A DNA stretch of 64,000 bases from PHAA01 sp963665865. GTDB taxonomy: Bacteria > Bacillota > Syntrophomonadia > Syntrophomonadales > Syntrophomonadaceae. The position numbers were made by a program, and so were the translations under genes. The stretch covers positions 2,852,001 to 2,916,000 of the forward strand of contig CAXXWF010000001.1 in NCBI GenBank assembly GCA_963665865.2. Direction: 5' to 3'. The notes beneath the pieces are model-generated. The model was not told where the DNA came from, made no database searches, and was given only the letters and a program-made list of their open reading frames with translations. Position 1 is the first letter of the stretch. Every line of letters begins with the position of its first letter. Below, in pieces: positions 25,950 to 34,939 of the stretch.

Positions 25950-28049
25950 GTGGATTCTCCACAGCTAATTGACCTAAACAAAAACCCCGGGGTGGGTTGG
26001 CATGAAGACTTTATTGTGCACCTGGCCAGTATCGTAAGGCCGCGAGTATATGTAGAACTGGGAATACAATACTGTGCATTATTTAACCGGATTGTTCCTT
26101 ATGCTGAATATCTGATCGGGGTGGATATAGATCCCAATGCCAATAAGTACATGTTGAATTCAAACAAGACCCGCTTCGTCAATAGTACGACCCAGGAATT
26201 CATTAAGCAATTGGAGACCGAAAATCTAATGATTGATATGTTGTTTATTGATGCCGATCATTCGCGAGAAGCGGTATTGCAGGACTTTTATGCTTATCTG
26301 CCGTTTGTCGCTCCTCATGGGCTTATTCTTTTACATGATGTTCATCCAGGTGATGAGAGATTTATGCACCCAACCCTGTGTGGAACTGCCTATCTGGCAG
26401 CCCAGGAATTGTCACACTACAGTGATGATTATGAATTAATGACTATTCCGGTATCGCCTGGTCTGGCTATCTGTAGGAAGCGCAGCACGCAGTTATCCTG
26501 GCAAGATCCCCAGTATAATCAGCTAATGAACAAGCGCTATTCAATAGTATGTATCTGCCAGGTTTATAATGAACTTAGCAAAGGGAATTTAGAACGTTTC
26601 GTTAAATACGTGAAGCCTCTGGTAGATGCTTTGGTTGTTTACGACGATGGCAGTACTGACGGCAGTTATGAATATATATTAACCCAAACCCCTTATGTAA
26701 TACGAAGCTCAACGAACGATTTTATTAATGAATTAAGTCATAAAGAGCTTCTGTTGCAAGAAGCCTTAAAGCTTTCACCCGATTTTATCCTATGGCTGGA
26801 TGCTGATGAGGTATTAACCGCCAGTGCATCAGATTGCCTGCAATCCTTATGCGCCACGTGTATTAATAACAAAAATGACGGAGTGGTTTTTCACGAAATG
26901 AATATCTGGCGCAGTCATACTTGGAGAAGGTTGGACAGTCTATATGATGCGGGGTGGTTTGTACGCTTATGGCGAGTTGTTCCGGGTATGTGCTATAAAG
27001 AAACCCGCCCGGGACTTCACCAGGGTATGTTTCCTTCCAGTGTGCAACGTTTGCAGTGGACCGATGTGGTTCAGGTCTTACACTACGGATTTTCCTCCCG
27101 GCAGCGGTTGGCTCACAAATACCTGGTTTACCAGTCCCATGGCCAAAGCGGTTATAACATGCTGGATCGCTTGATCAGTGAAGAACAACTGGTCTTAGAA
27201 CAGGTACCTCGCGAGCTATTCCCTGAGAACCTGTGGATTGATGATGAAAAACCGGTTCCATTAACCTGGGAAGAGTCTTTGGCTTATGTGGAAGAATACC
27301 GCGCTGAAGTGTTCAAGCCGCAGTTTTCAATTATATGTCTTATTTATAAAAGTATAGACTGGTTGAAATTTGTATATGAACAGGTGATGAAATACACCGA
27401 CATGCGCCGCAAGGAATTCTTCTTTGTTGCCAATGACGCTACTGAAGAGGTATTAAGTTACCTGCAGGATAATGATATCCCTCATTATGTATTTAACAAC
27501 ACCCCCGAACAACAATCGGAATGGTATGTCAATAATGTTTACCGTGCGTACAACTTTGCCGCCACTAAAGCCAAAGGTGATTTCCTGGTCATGATAAATT
27601 CCGACATGGCCTTTAGCCCGGGATGGTTAGATAATCTATGGAAATTTTACGATGGAAGCAATTGTGTATGTTCGCGTTTAATAGAATCAGGCAAGTTGCC
27701 CAGCGGAACTTACGGAATTGAAAAGGACTTGGGACGTAATTTCGACACCTATCAAGAGGAGGACTTCCAAGTATATGCTGCTTCCATAGCCGAGCCCAGG
27801 GTCGAGAATAGCGGTTTATTCATGCCTTTGCTGATCCGCAGACAGCACTTTGAAAAAGTGGGAGGTTACCCGGAAGGGCAGGTTGTAATTGGCAGTGACA
27901 TTTATAATCCGGTAATTGCTAAATGGGGGGAAGCATGTATTTCTGGAGATACGGTTATAATGCAAAAGCTAAAAGACATTGGAATAAAACACCAAACTGC
28001 GTTCAACAGCATTGTATATCACTTCCAATGGGGAGAGAAAGATACTTGA
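25950..28049 (+). CDS. Methyltransferase-GT2-GT2 fusion protein (699 aa)
   Basis: GTG start with AAGGAGG 9 bases upstream. Residues 1-190 or so are a class I SAM methyltransferase (YVELGIQYCALFNRIV, GVDIDPNA, MLFIDADHSREAV). Residues about 195-450 are a GT2 domain (VVYDDGSTDGSYEYI, FILWLDADEVL). Residues about 455-699 are a second GT2-like domain (FSIICLIYKSIDWLKF, DFLVMINSDMAFSPGW) with a late GGYPEGQVVIGSD segment. One chain could thus transfer two sugars and methylate a product, as in methylated rhamnose-containing spore glycans. Located after the nucleotide-sugar trio with a 20-bp gap. Acceptor is unknown; collagen Thr is my guess. Confidence 0.85.
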   Translation: MDSPQLIDLNKNPGVGWHEDFIVHLASIVRPRVYVELGIQYCALFNRIVPYAEYLIGVDIDPNANKYMLNSNKTRFVNSTTQEFIKQLETENLMIDMLFIDADHSREAVLQDFYAYLPFVAPHGLILLHDVHPGDERFMHPTLCGTAYLAAQELSHYSDDYELMTIPVSPGLAICRKRSTQLSWQDPQYNQLMNKRYSIVCICQVYNELSKGNLERFVKYVKPLVDALVVYDDGSTDGSYEYILTQTPYVIRSSTNDFINELSHKELLLQEALKLSPDFILWLDADEVLTASASDCLQSLCATCINNKNDGVVFHEMNIWRSHTWRRLDSLYDAGWFVRLWRVVPGMCYKETRPGLHQGMFPSSVQRLQWTDVVQVLHYGFSSRQRLAHKYLVYQSHGQSGYNMLDRLISEEQLVLEQVPRELFPENLWIDDEKPVPLTWEESLAYVEEYRAEVFKPQFSIICLIYKSIDWLKFVYEQVMKYTDMRRKEFFFVANDATEEVLSYLQDNDIPHYVFNNTPEQQSEWYVNNVYRAYNFAATKAKGDFLVMINSDMAFSPGWLDNLWKFYDGSNCVCSRLIESGKLPSGTYGIEKDLGRNFDTYQEEDFQVYAASIAEPRVENSGLFMPLLIRRQHFEKVGGYPEGQVVIGSDIYNPVIAKWGEACISGDTVIMQKLKDIGIKHQTAFNSIVYHFQWGEKDT

Positions 28050-28162
28050 AGATGGGCTAAGTTTAAATCCTTACCGCTCTTTATATGGAACAATTTGAAT
28101 CAAAAAATAAATTTTAAAGAACGCTTTATGAAAAGTTAAATATTCAGAAGGGAAACCTGCGG

Positions 28163-28930
28163 ATGGACTGTACCACCTCCATTATTATAACTACATTTCA
28201 GAGGCCTCATCTTTTGAGGTGGGGCCTTTGTTCACTGGCTAGGCAAGCCATGCCAAGCGGTTTTGAAACCATTGTTCTTAATGACGGTCTTCACGACGAA
28301 ACTGAAGCCATTTGTCAAGAATACCAATCGAGGCTTAATTTAAAATATGTCTTTACCGGACAAAGAAATTTGGATGGTAATATCAAATGGCGCGTACCGG
28401 GTTTCGCCATTAATATCGGGGCTAAACTATCTAGCGGCAGAATACTAATAATTTCATGTGCAGAAATGTTCCATCTTAATAATTGTATTGCCCAATTGAC
28501 CTTCCCCTTGCTATCCAACCCTAAACTGCTTGGCATCCCTATCGCCCGGGATGATCAGGATAGCTCTTTTTTGTATAATCTGGTTGTCACCAACGGGTCT
28601 TATGACCATAAGGGCTTCTACAATAACTACCCGGGGTTAAACACCAGTTTGCCTTTTCTAACCTCTATCAGCCGCGAGGAGTTTTTTGCTATTGGAGGCT
28701 ATGACGAAGACTTTACCGGTATCGGTTATGATGATAATGATTTGATGTTAAGGCTTACAAAAAATGGCTGCACCTACTTCCAGACTGCAGCCGAGACCAT
28801 ACATTTATATCATGAACGGATTTGGTATGCTCGCGCTAATTCTCCTGAGACCATTTTCAACCGGGACCTTTTTTACGCAAGACAAAACCAGGTTGTTCGT
28901 AATCAAGATAGGGAATGGGGTAAACTCTGA
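28163..28930 (+). CDS. GT2 family glycosyltransferase
   Basis: A 255-residue single-domain transferase. N-terminal SIIITTFQRPHLLRWGLCSL, the nucleotide loop VLNDGLHDET, and a late EEFFAIGGYDEDFTGIGYDD region with the Asp pair. The usual DxD is replaced by SCAEMF, which may affect metal binding. No membrane segment. It is followed by the GT module at 29016 with an 85-bp gap, and belongs to the presumed spore-glycan run. Confidence 0.82.
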   Translation: MDCTTSIIITTFQRPHLLRWGLCSLARQAMPSGFETIVLNDGLHDETEAICQEYQSRLNLKYVFTGQRNLDGNIKWRVPGFAINIGAKLSSGRILIISCAEMFHLNNCIAQLTFPLLSNPKLLGIPIARDDQDSSFLYNLVVTNGSYDHKGFYNNYPGLNTSLPFLTSISREEFFAIGGYDEDFTGIGYDDNDLMLRLTKNGCTYFQTAAETIHLYHERIWYARANSPETIFNRDLFYARQNQVVRNQDREWGKL

Positions 28931-29015
28931 GAACGGTTATGCTTGTACCTATCATCCATGGAGGTTAAGGCAATCCGGAACATGGTTGAAAAAATTATTC
29001 GGAGATGAATTTACT

Positions 29016-29675
29016 ATGGTTATCGACTATGAAATAATTATACCCTCCCATAGACCTCAATTAAGCCATGAAGCACAATTATGTTTAAAATATTTTAACA
29101 ATAGGGTTTTTGATGGTACCAGTTATCCTTCCTTTTCTAAGCTTATTAATGACTGTATTGTGTCCAGTAACTACGAAAAAATCATTATATGCAATGATAA
29201 GGCCCGCCCCACAGTCTCAGCTGTGGGAAGAATTTTATCTATGCTGGATGAAGGCTGGGGAATAGTTGCACTTTACCGGTTTGGTTTTTTCGGGTTTAAA
29301 AAAGACTTGATAAGAAAGATTGGTTTTTTTGATGAACGCTATATTGGCGGAGGATATGAGGATAGTGATATTGTCATTAGGTTGAAAGAGGCGGATATTA
29401 GTTATTATGAAAGTGAGGAAATAGAATATGTTTATATTCCAACCTCCTGGGACTATGTAACCTCAAATTTGGCAGCGAATCACTATTATACTAAATGGAA
29501 GGTTGAGGGAAATACTTGTACCCGTCGATTGCCAGAAGAGGATCGCCGATATGATTTAGGCCCATTTAACAACTCTGATTTCACGCAGTTTGAAAAATCT
29601 GTACTGATACACTGGCGAAGTTTTCTCAAAGAGCAAATAATGCAGGTCGATTTGCTATCTACGTCTATTTCTTAG
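29016..29675 (+). CDS. Glycosyltransferase-like protein (GT-A fold module), paralogue of the one at 11049
   Basis: 219 residues, the same length as the minus-strand paralogue at 11049-11708 and aligned without gaps in the parts I compared (EIIIPSHRPQL, FNNRVFDGTSYPSFSKL, DEGWG, GFFGFKKDLIRKIGFFDE, GGGYEDSDIVIRLKEA). The frame is open further upstream, overlapping the previous gene, but homology stops at this ATG and a GGAG lies 11 bases before it. Likely the last gene of the plus-strand glycan run; a gap of 154 bp follows. Confidence 0.72.
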   Translation: MVIDYEIIIPSHRPQLSHEAQLCLKYFNNRVFDGTSYPSFSKLINDCIVSSNYEKIIICNDKARPTVSAVGRILSMLDEGWGIVALYRFGFFGFKKDLIRKIGFFDERYIGGGYEDSDIVIRLKEADISYYESEEIEYVYIPTSWDYVTSNLAANHYYTKWKVEGNTCTRRLPEEDRRYDLGPFNNSDFTQFEKSVLIHWRSFLKEQIMQVDLLSTSIS

Positions 29676-29829
29676 TGCTGCTGTTTTTTTAAGGAGCAAG
29701 GCTAAATCTAAAAAATTACCAGCACTTAATATTTTTTAATTTATACTTTGTAATAAATTGCAAAACCCGGTAACTATATGTCTATGAATCTCATAAGATA
29801 TATAGAACTTTATGAAAGGAGGCTAATAA

Positions 29830-30552
29830 GTGGTTAATAATTTTGGGAGTCGCATTCTAAAATTGGGAAGCACTGGGGACGACGTTAAGGTGCTGCAAAG
29901 CCTGCTTAATGATTTGCCGGAATCAATTACCGGCCCGGATGTAACTGTTGATGGCGTTTTTGGGGCTACTACTCAAACTGCCGTAAAAATGTTTCAGACA
30001 TATTTTGGTTTGAGCGCTGATGGAATCGTCGGAAAGAACACCTTTTTATATCTGGGTCAACCTACCGGTTCGTTCGCGGTCGGACCAGTTTTTGGATCCC
30101 GTACTCTAAAGAAAGGGGTTACGGGGCGAGATGTATGGATACTGCAAAACCGTTTAGCCAGTACCGCTAAGAAGTATGCTACAGCCCTAGGAGGACCAGC
30201 CGATTCGGTTTTCGGATCGAAAACTGAGGCAGCGGTCAAGCTTTTTCAAACGGATAGAGGTTTGACTGCAGACGGGATCGTAGGTGACGCAACATTTTAC
30301 CAACTGTACCTTAATACCTTTATGGGAGGACGGTTGCTGCAACAATCACGTTCCGACCGTAATCAGGGATTCGATGTTTTCTTCCTGCAAACCAAACTAG
30401 CGGATGAAGGATTCTCGCCGGGAACTATTGATGGGAAATTTGGCTCATCGACCACTGCTGCCGTCAAGAAATTCCAAATGGCAGTCGGAATCACCGCTGA
30501 CGGAGTTGCCGGCCCAGCAACCTATTGGAATCTGGGTTTAAAAGGCGTCTAA
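29830..30552 (+). CDS. Triple peptidoglycan-binding-domain protein
   Basis: A 240-residue protein made of three PG_binding_1 repeats (about 5-75, 85-160, 165-240), each ending in the FQxxxGLxxDGIVGxxT pattern (e.g. MFQTYFGLSADGIVGKNTF, KFQMAVGITADGVAGPAT). GTG start with AAAGGAGG. It has no signal peptide and no catalytic domain, so it may be a mother-cell protein that binds spore cortex peptidoglycan (inference from its place beside the spore-surface locus). Confidence 0.85.
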   Translation: MVNNFGSRILKLGSTGDDVKVLQSLLNDLPESITGPDVTVDGVFGATTQTAVKMFQTYFGLSADGIVGKNTFLYLGQPTGSFAVGPVFGSRTLKKGVTGRDVWILQNRLASTAKKYATALGGPADSVFGSKTEAAVKLFQTDRGLTADGIVGDATFYQLYLNTFMGGRLLQQSRSDRNQGFDVFFLQTKLADEGFSPGTIDGKFGSSTTAAVKKFQMAVGITADGVAGPATYWNLGLKGV

Positions 30553-30584
30553 CCAATTGTACAGAACTGCAGATGTCTCCGCTG

Positions 30585-30622
30585 CAACCTGTCGGCGTTA
30601 ACCTCCGGCAGGTTGTTTTTTT
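30585..30622 (+). terminator. Terminator overlapping the 3' end of the convergent DUF362 gene
   Basis: Stem CAACCTGTCGG / CCGGCAGGTTG with a 9-base loop and seven T residues (30616-30622). The right arm and T-run lie inside the last codons of the opposite-strand gene at 30598. Confidence 0.85.
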
Positions 30623-31755
30623 ATCCATTGGATCGCCTTACGTAATACCGGTATTTTTGCCACTATGGTACCTTCGGGACACAGTTCCTGACAACAGTAA
30701 CATCTTATACAACGGTCATAGTCGTAAATTGGAGGCATGGTACGGTCGCTATCGTGCCACTCCAGTACCTTGGGGGTAACCGGACAAACTTCGATACATA
30801 CCCCACACTTCACACAACCTTCCTTTATAATAACCGGTCTAGCTACCAGCAGGTTGGTGAGCAGGCCCGGCATTTTCTTAGGACGGGCGGCAGATTCCTT
30901 TTTAACATCAAAATCTGCAGTCACAAATAGTCCAATATCATCACCTAAAAGTTCAATATCTTCGGGCCGATATGTACCTAGCCCCGATATCATGCCTAGT
31001 TCAAGAGTAGGAATAGCTTCCGGCCGCAAACCTATCATCCGGCAGATGGTCGCATCCAATGCCACCGGATCACTGGAAAAAAGAAGAACATTCATGTTCC
31101 GGGGACGGCCACCTCGGGGACCATTGCCCTCCATCGCCATGATTCCATCCATAATAAATAAACGCGGTTTTAGAAGATTGTTTAAATCCACCAGCATCTG
31201 GGCAAAGTTTCTCAAATCAGGCAGTTTTACGTGATACTCCCCTTTCAGAATTCCTGGTACACAGCCAAACTGGTTTTTAATGCTGCCAGTCATCTGAGTT
31301 AAAGCATGGGTTTTCAATTTGGGCAGACTCACGATCCCCTCACTGGCAAGAGCTCCTTTGGCTATTACAAACTTTTTATTCTGTATTCCCTCGGCAAAAA
31401 ATACTTCTTCACCATTGCGAAAATCAACCAGGTCGATCCCAAGCTCTTTGGCTGCGCCTGCGATTCCAGCCTTGCGAGCTGCTGCCTCGGGACTGCCAAA
31501 GCCGGGCGAATCACCATAGCATAGTACAGCCCCCTCATTAAGCAGCAATTCGCCCACCGCTTTAAACACTGCCGGATGGGTAGTAACACATTTCTCGGGA
31601 GGTTCCCCCGTCAACAGATTAGGCTTCAAAAGAATCTTTTCACCCGGCCTTATAAAAGACCCCGCACCGCCGATCAAATCCAATCCCCGTTTGACAGCCT
31701 CTTGCACTTCATCATATTGATAACTTTCACATCGGATAACAGCCACTCTGGACAT
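30598..31755 (-). CDS. DUF362 protein with C-terminal 2x[4Fe-4S] ferredoxin domain
   Basis: A 385-residue cytoplasmic protein. Residues 1-300 or so are DUF362 (KILLKPNLLTGEPPEKCVTT, CYGDSPGFGSPEAAARKAGI, KLKTHALTQMTGSIKNQFG). The tail has two complete cluster motifs, CVKCGVCIEVCPVTP and CIRCYCCQELCPEGT. DUF362-ferredoxin proteins are common in anaerobes; their reaction is not established. Monocistronic, convergent with the peptidoglycan-binding protein gene. Confidence 0.9.
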   Translation of the reverse strand: MSRVAVIRCESYQYDEVQEAVKRGLDLIGGAGSFIRPGEKILLKPNLLTGEPPEKCVTTHPAVFKAVGELLLNEGAVLCYGDSPGFGSPEAAARKAGIAGAAKELGIDLVDFRNGEEVFFAEGIQNKKFVIAKGALASEGIVSLPKLKTHALTQMTGSIKNQFGCVPGILKGEYHVKLPDLRNFAQMLVDLNNLLKPRLFIMDGIMAMEGNGPRGGRPRNMNVLLFSSDPVALDATICRMIGLRPEAIPTLELGMISGLGTYRPEDIELLGDDIGLFVTADFDVKKESAARPKKMPGLLTNLLVARPVIIKEGCVKCGVCIEVCPVTPKVLEWHDSDRTMPPIYDYDRCIRCYCCQELCPEGTIVAKIPVLRKAIQWIKKQPAGG

Positions 31756-31881
31756 ACATGTTCTCCTAACTGACGTTTGATAACCCTACCTTAAGCTTTT
31801 CCACCTATGCCAGCCTTTAATCAGATATACGCCTGGTTATTTCATGGATCATCCCATCTTATCAATAATACTAAAACCGTT

Positions 31882-31929
31882 CGAATGGGGCAAGGGGCCA
31901 GGTCCTCCCTTGCCCCTATACCCCATTCG
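31882..31929. repeat. GC-rich extragenic palindrome
   Basis: Outer arms CGAATGGGG / CCCCATTCG enclose inner arms GGGGCAAGGG / CCCTTGCCCC, which share the GGGG/CCCC. No T-run. It lies in the 275-bp gap between the DUF362 and DUF4342 genes, where nothing else is recognised. Confidence 0.65.
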
Positions 31930-32030
31930 CCAAACACAATTTTTAATCCGATTTTAATCTTGGTATAAGCATACTTTAATGCAGCGGTTCTATACTAAGG
32001 ACGTGTTAAGAATTTAAAGGAGGAATTACC

Positions 32031-32495
32031 ATGACGGTTGGATTAGAACTTATTGAAATGCTAAGAGAGAGAGCCAATGTTTCTTATGAAGAAGCCAGAG
32101 AAGCTCTGGAAAAATGCAATAACGATATTGTAGAAGCTCTGATTTATCTGGAGAAACAAGATAAAATTAAGACTCCCCCTAAAGACAATCACTCTACCTC
32201 CGGGTTTGGAGCTACGGTTAAAAAGGCGGTCCGAACCTGTAATGAAACCAGGTTCCAAATTAGCAAAAACGAGCAAAACATTATTGACTTACCGCTAACA
32301 ATTGGCATCATAACTACTGCTATAGTTCCGCCCTTAACGGTCGTTGGCTTATTAGCGGCCTTGTTCACCGGTCATAAGATTCGCTTGGAAAAACCGGGCA
32401 GTGAAGATTTGAAGATCAACAAAACCCTGGATGATATATCCAATGCCGCTACTAAAGTAGGTGAGCAAGTGGCAGATGCAATCAATAAAAAATAG
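32031..32495 (+). CDS. DUF4342-type protein with N-terminal UBA-like domain
   Basis: A 154-residue protein. Residues 5-45 resemble an EF-Ts/NAC-type UBA fold (ELIEMLRERANVSYEEAREA, NNDIVEALIYLEKQ). The middle is basic, followed by a hydrophobic segment (LPLTIGIITTAIVPPLTVVG) and a short polar tail. This matches DUF4342 proteins of Bacillota. Function unknown. AAAGGAGG precedes the ATG. A strong palindrome follows. Confidence 0.75.
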   Translation: MTVGLELIEMLRERANVSYEEAREALEKCNNDIVEALIYLEKQDKIKTPPKDNHSTSGFGATVKKAVRTCNETRFQISKNEQNIIDLPLTIGIITTAIVPPLTVVGLLAALFTGHKIRLEKPGSEDLKINKTLDDISNAATKVGEQVADAINKK

Positions 32496-32501
32496 ACTGC
32501 C

Positions 32502-32537
32502 GGGACATTGGGACAGGGGGACCCGTCCCAATGTCCC
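32502..32537 (+). terminator. GC-rich perfect palindrome after the DUF4342 gene
   Basis: Arms GGGACATTGGGAC (32502-32514) and GTCCCAATGTCCC (32525-32537) pair perfectly over 13 bp with a 10-base loop. No T-run, so it may be a mobile palindrome used as a transcript end. Confidence 0.65.
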
Positions 32538-32647
32538 AATGCGGAAGTTATTGTGTATAGCTTTAGTTTATGTAAAAATTATTAAACACAGACAGTAGCA
32601 ACTTTAACAAGGAATTATAAACCTTTCAGTGTAAGAAAGTGGGTTTT

Positions 32648-33331
32648 ATGGCCGGCGAAAGAATATTAATCATTGAAGATGAAGTAAAGATAGCGCGGTT
32701 TCTGGAGTTGGAGCTTATCCATGAAGGTTACCGGGTGGAGCAGGTTCATGATGGCCGTATCGGTTTGGGAAGAGCTTTAAGCGGTAATTTTGATCTGATA
32801 ATTCTCGATGTAATGCTGCCTTCTCTAAACGGTATGGAGGTTTTGCGTCGTCTACGCCAATCTTCATCTATGCCAGTTATAATGCTCACGGCCAAAGATG
32901 AAGTGACTGATATAGTGATGGGGCTTGACATTGGTGCTAATGACTATATGACCAAGCCCTTTGCTATTGAAGAACTTCTGGCCAGAATACGGGTATCATT
33001 AAAACGCACCAAAAAACCTAGCGAAGACGATAATAATATTACTCTTGGTGCCCTAACAATAAACTTGGATCAGCATTCGGTCAGCATTAATGATAAACCG
33101 GTTGAATTAACTAAAAAGGAATATGATTTACTGAAATATTTAGCCGAAAACCAAAATCTGGTTCTCAGCCGGGATAAAATTCTTGAAAATGTTTGGGGAT
33201 ATGGTTATTTCGGAGATAGCAATGCCGTGGATGTTTATATTAGATATCTGCGCAGTAAAATTGATGACAAATATAACATAAAACTAATTCACACGGTACG
33301 AGGGGTGGGTTATGTCTTAAGACATGAGTAA
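32648..33331 (+). CDS. OmpR/PhoB-family response regulator
   Basis: A receiver domain (about 1-115) with the acidic pocket IIEDE, phospho-Asp in LIILDVMLP and the MTKPF Lys. A winged-helix DNA-binding domain follows (about 128-227; LTKKEYDLLKYLAENQNLVL, RYLRSKIDDKYNIKLIHTVRGVGY region). Its 3' end overlaps the start of the histidine kinase gene by 8 bp, so the two form one system. An alternative GTG start lies three codons upstream. Target genes unknown. Confidence 0.92.
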   Translation: MAGERILIIEDEVKIARFLELELIHEGYRVEQVHDGRIGLGRALSGNFDLIILDVMLPSLNGMEVLRRLRQSSSMPVIMLTAKDEVTDIVMGLDIGANDYMTKPFAIEELLARIRVSLKRTKKPSEDDNNITLGALTINLDQHSVSINDKPVELTKKEYDLLKYLAENQNLVLSRDKILENVWGYGYFGDSNAVDVYIRYLRSKIDDKYNIKLIHTVRGVGYVLRHE

Positions 33332-34811
33332 AGCAGGACAATTCGCCAGGATTCTAAAAAATGTTGTGAAGTTCGTCTCCATGCTCCTACTGCAGATAGC
33401 GAGACTAATTTTGGCTTACATACCTCAGCTGCTCCGCCAGCTGTTTCAGGCCATAAATGTACGGCTGCGGTTCTCTATTACTTTCAAAACTACCGTGACC
33501 TATGCTTTAATATTTTCCACCATACTCCTTATATTGGGGACAATACTCACCTCATCCTTTGGCGTCTTTCTTCTCTATCAAACCAATAAATCTCTGGAAA
33601 TGAACAGCCAGGTTATTACTGGCTTAATTAGTACAAATGGTACAATTCCCGACAACCAGGTTAAAAATTATGCTGCTATTGAAGCTATCACCGTTATCAT
33701 ATTTGATGATCAGGGCGGTATTATTTATACCACGGCTACTGCCCCCCCCACCAGCACCTCAGCCTCGCGAACCAGACTTTCTCCCACAACCTCCATTGAT
33801 GATAGCCTGCATTATGAGACCACGGTAAAACTTGCTGATGGCATTAACAAAATCGAGGTCTCCAAGCCCCTCTCTGAAGAGGTAGGCTACTTGGTTGGTT
33901 TAATAGCGGCGATTACGTTCAGCTTTTTACTGGCCATTTTCCTGACCATCATCATCGGCTCCAGAGCCAGTCGGAAAATGTTAAGACCGATTGATAATAT
34001 GACGCGGACAGCCAAGTCCATATCAGTAGGTGATCTGAACACTCGTTTGGATGTGGTTGACTCTCACGACGAGCTTAAGGAACTGGCAGAAACATTTAAT
34101 GAAATGCTTAATCGGATTCAAACCTCCTTCGATCAGCAAAACACTTTTGTATCTGATGCCTCCCATGAACTCCGGACCCCATTGGCCGTTATCCAAGGTT
34201 ACGCCAACCTTCTCCAGCGCTGGGGCAAAGAAGACAAAGCTGTATTGCAGGAATCCCTGGATGCCATTAAAAGTGAAGCTGATTATATGAAAGAGCTGGT
34301 AGATAAGCTGCTGTTCCTGGCCAGTACCGATAAGAAGCAGCAGAAACTTGAAACAGCGCCCTTTTCATTAAATGAACTGGTTGACGAAGTGGTAAAAGAC
34401 AGCCGGATAATAGATTCCCAGCACGACATAACTGGGGAAGTAAATGGAATGATTACAGTTGAAGGTGATCGGACTTTAATCAAGCAAGCTTTGCGGATAT
34501 TTTTAGATAATAGTATCAAATACACTCCGGCCGGCGGACTAATAGATATAAATTGCAGCTTGAGCGGGGATAAAGCCGTAATCACAATCCGGGATACCGG
34601 CCCAGGAATAGCCGCGGAAGATTTGCCTTACATTTTCAACCGTTTTTATAAGGCCGATAAATCCAGAACCAGAGAAAAGGGAGGTGCTGGCCTGGGGCTG
34701 GCTATTGCCTATTGGATCATTGAACAACACCATGGAAAAATAAAAGTAGAAAGTATTAAAAATGAAGGCACCAAAATCATTACCATCCTACCAGCCTCAA
34801 AGGTGCAATAA
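33324..34811 (+). CDS. Membrane sensor histidine kinase (ArlS-like)
   Basis: 495 residues. A hydrophobic amphipathic N-terminus is followed by TM1 (about 59-85), an extracytoplasmic sensor of about 100 residues, TM2 (about 190-212), HAMP (about 213-265), HisKA with phospho-His in SDASHELRTP (about 282) and a HATPase domain (FLDNSIKYTP, DTGPGIAAEDLPYIFNRFYK, GGAGLGLAIA). Translationally coupled to the upstream regulator. The signal is unknown; the adjacent cell-wall genes make an envelope signal plausible. Confidence 0.92.
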   Translation: MSKAGQFARILKNVVKFVSMLLLQIARLILAYIPQLLRQLFQAINVRLRFSITFKTTVTYALIFSTILLILGTILTSSFGVFLLYQTNKSLEMNSQVITGLISTNGTIPDNQVKNYAAIEAITVIIFDDQGGIIYTTATAPPTSTSASRTRLSPTTSIDDSLHYETTVKLADGINKIEVSKPLSEEVGYLVGLIAAITFSFLLAIFLTIIIGSRASRKMLRPIDNMTRTAKSISVGDLNTRLDVVDSHDELKELAETFNEMLNRIQTSFDQQNTFVSDASHELRTPLAVIQGYANLLQRWGKEDKAVLQESLDAIKSEADYMKELVDKLLFLASTDKKQQKLETAPFSLNELVDEVVKDSRIIDSQHDITGEVNGMITVEGDRTLIKQALRIFLDNSIKYTPAGGLIDINCSLSGDKAVITIRDTGPGIAAEDLPYIFNRFYKADKSRTREKGGAGLGLAIAYWIIEQHHGKIKVESIKNEGTKIITILPASKVQ

Positions 34812-34939
34812 GGCGACCTTGACAAATAGGCGTAATTTGGCATATCATAATCACGCATGTAGCCAAGATTCTTGAATTATTTTACACTTTTTCGTTTCTT
34901 CCGGGCGAAGACAACCTTGCTAATGTCAGGAGTGGAGTT

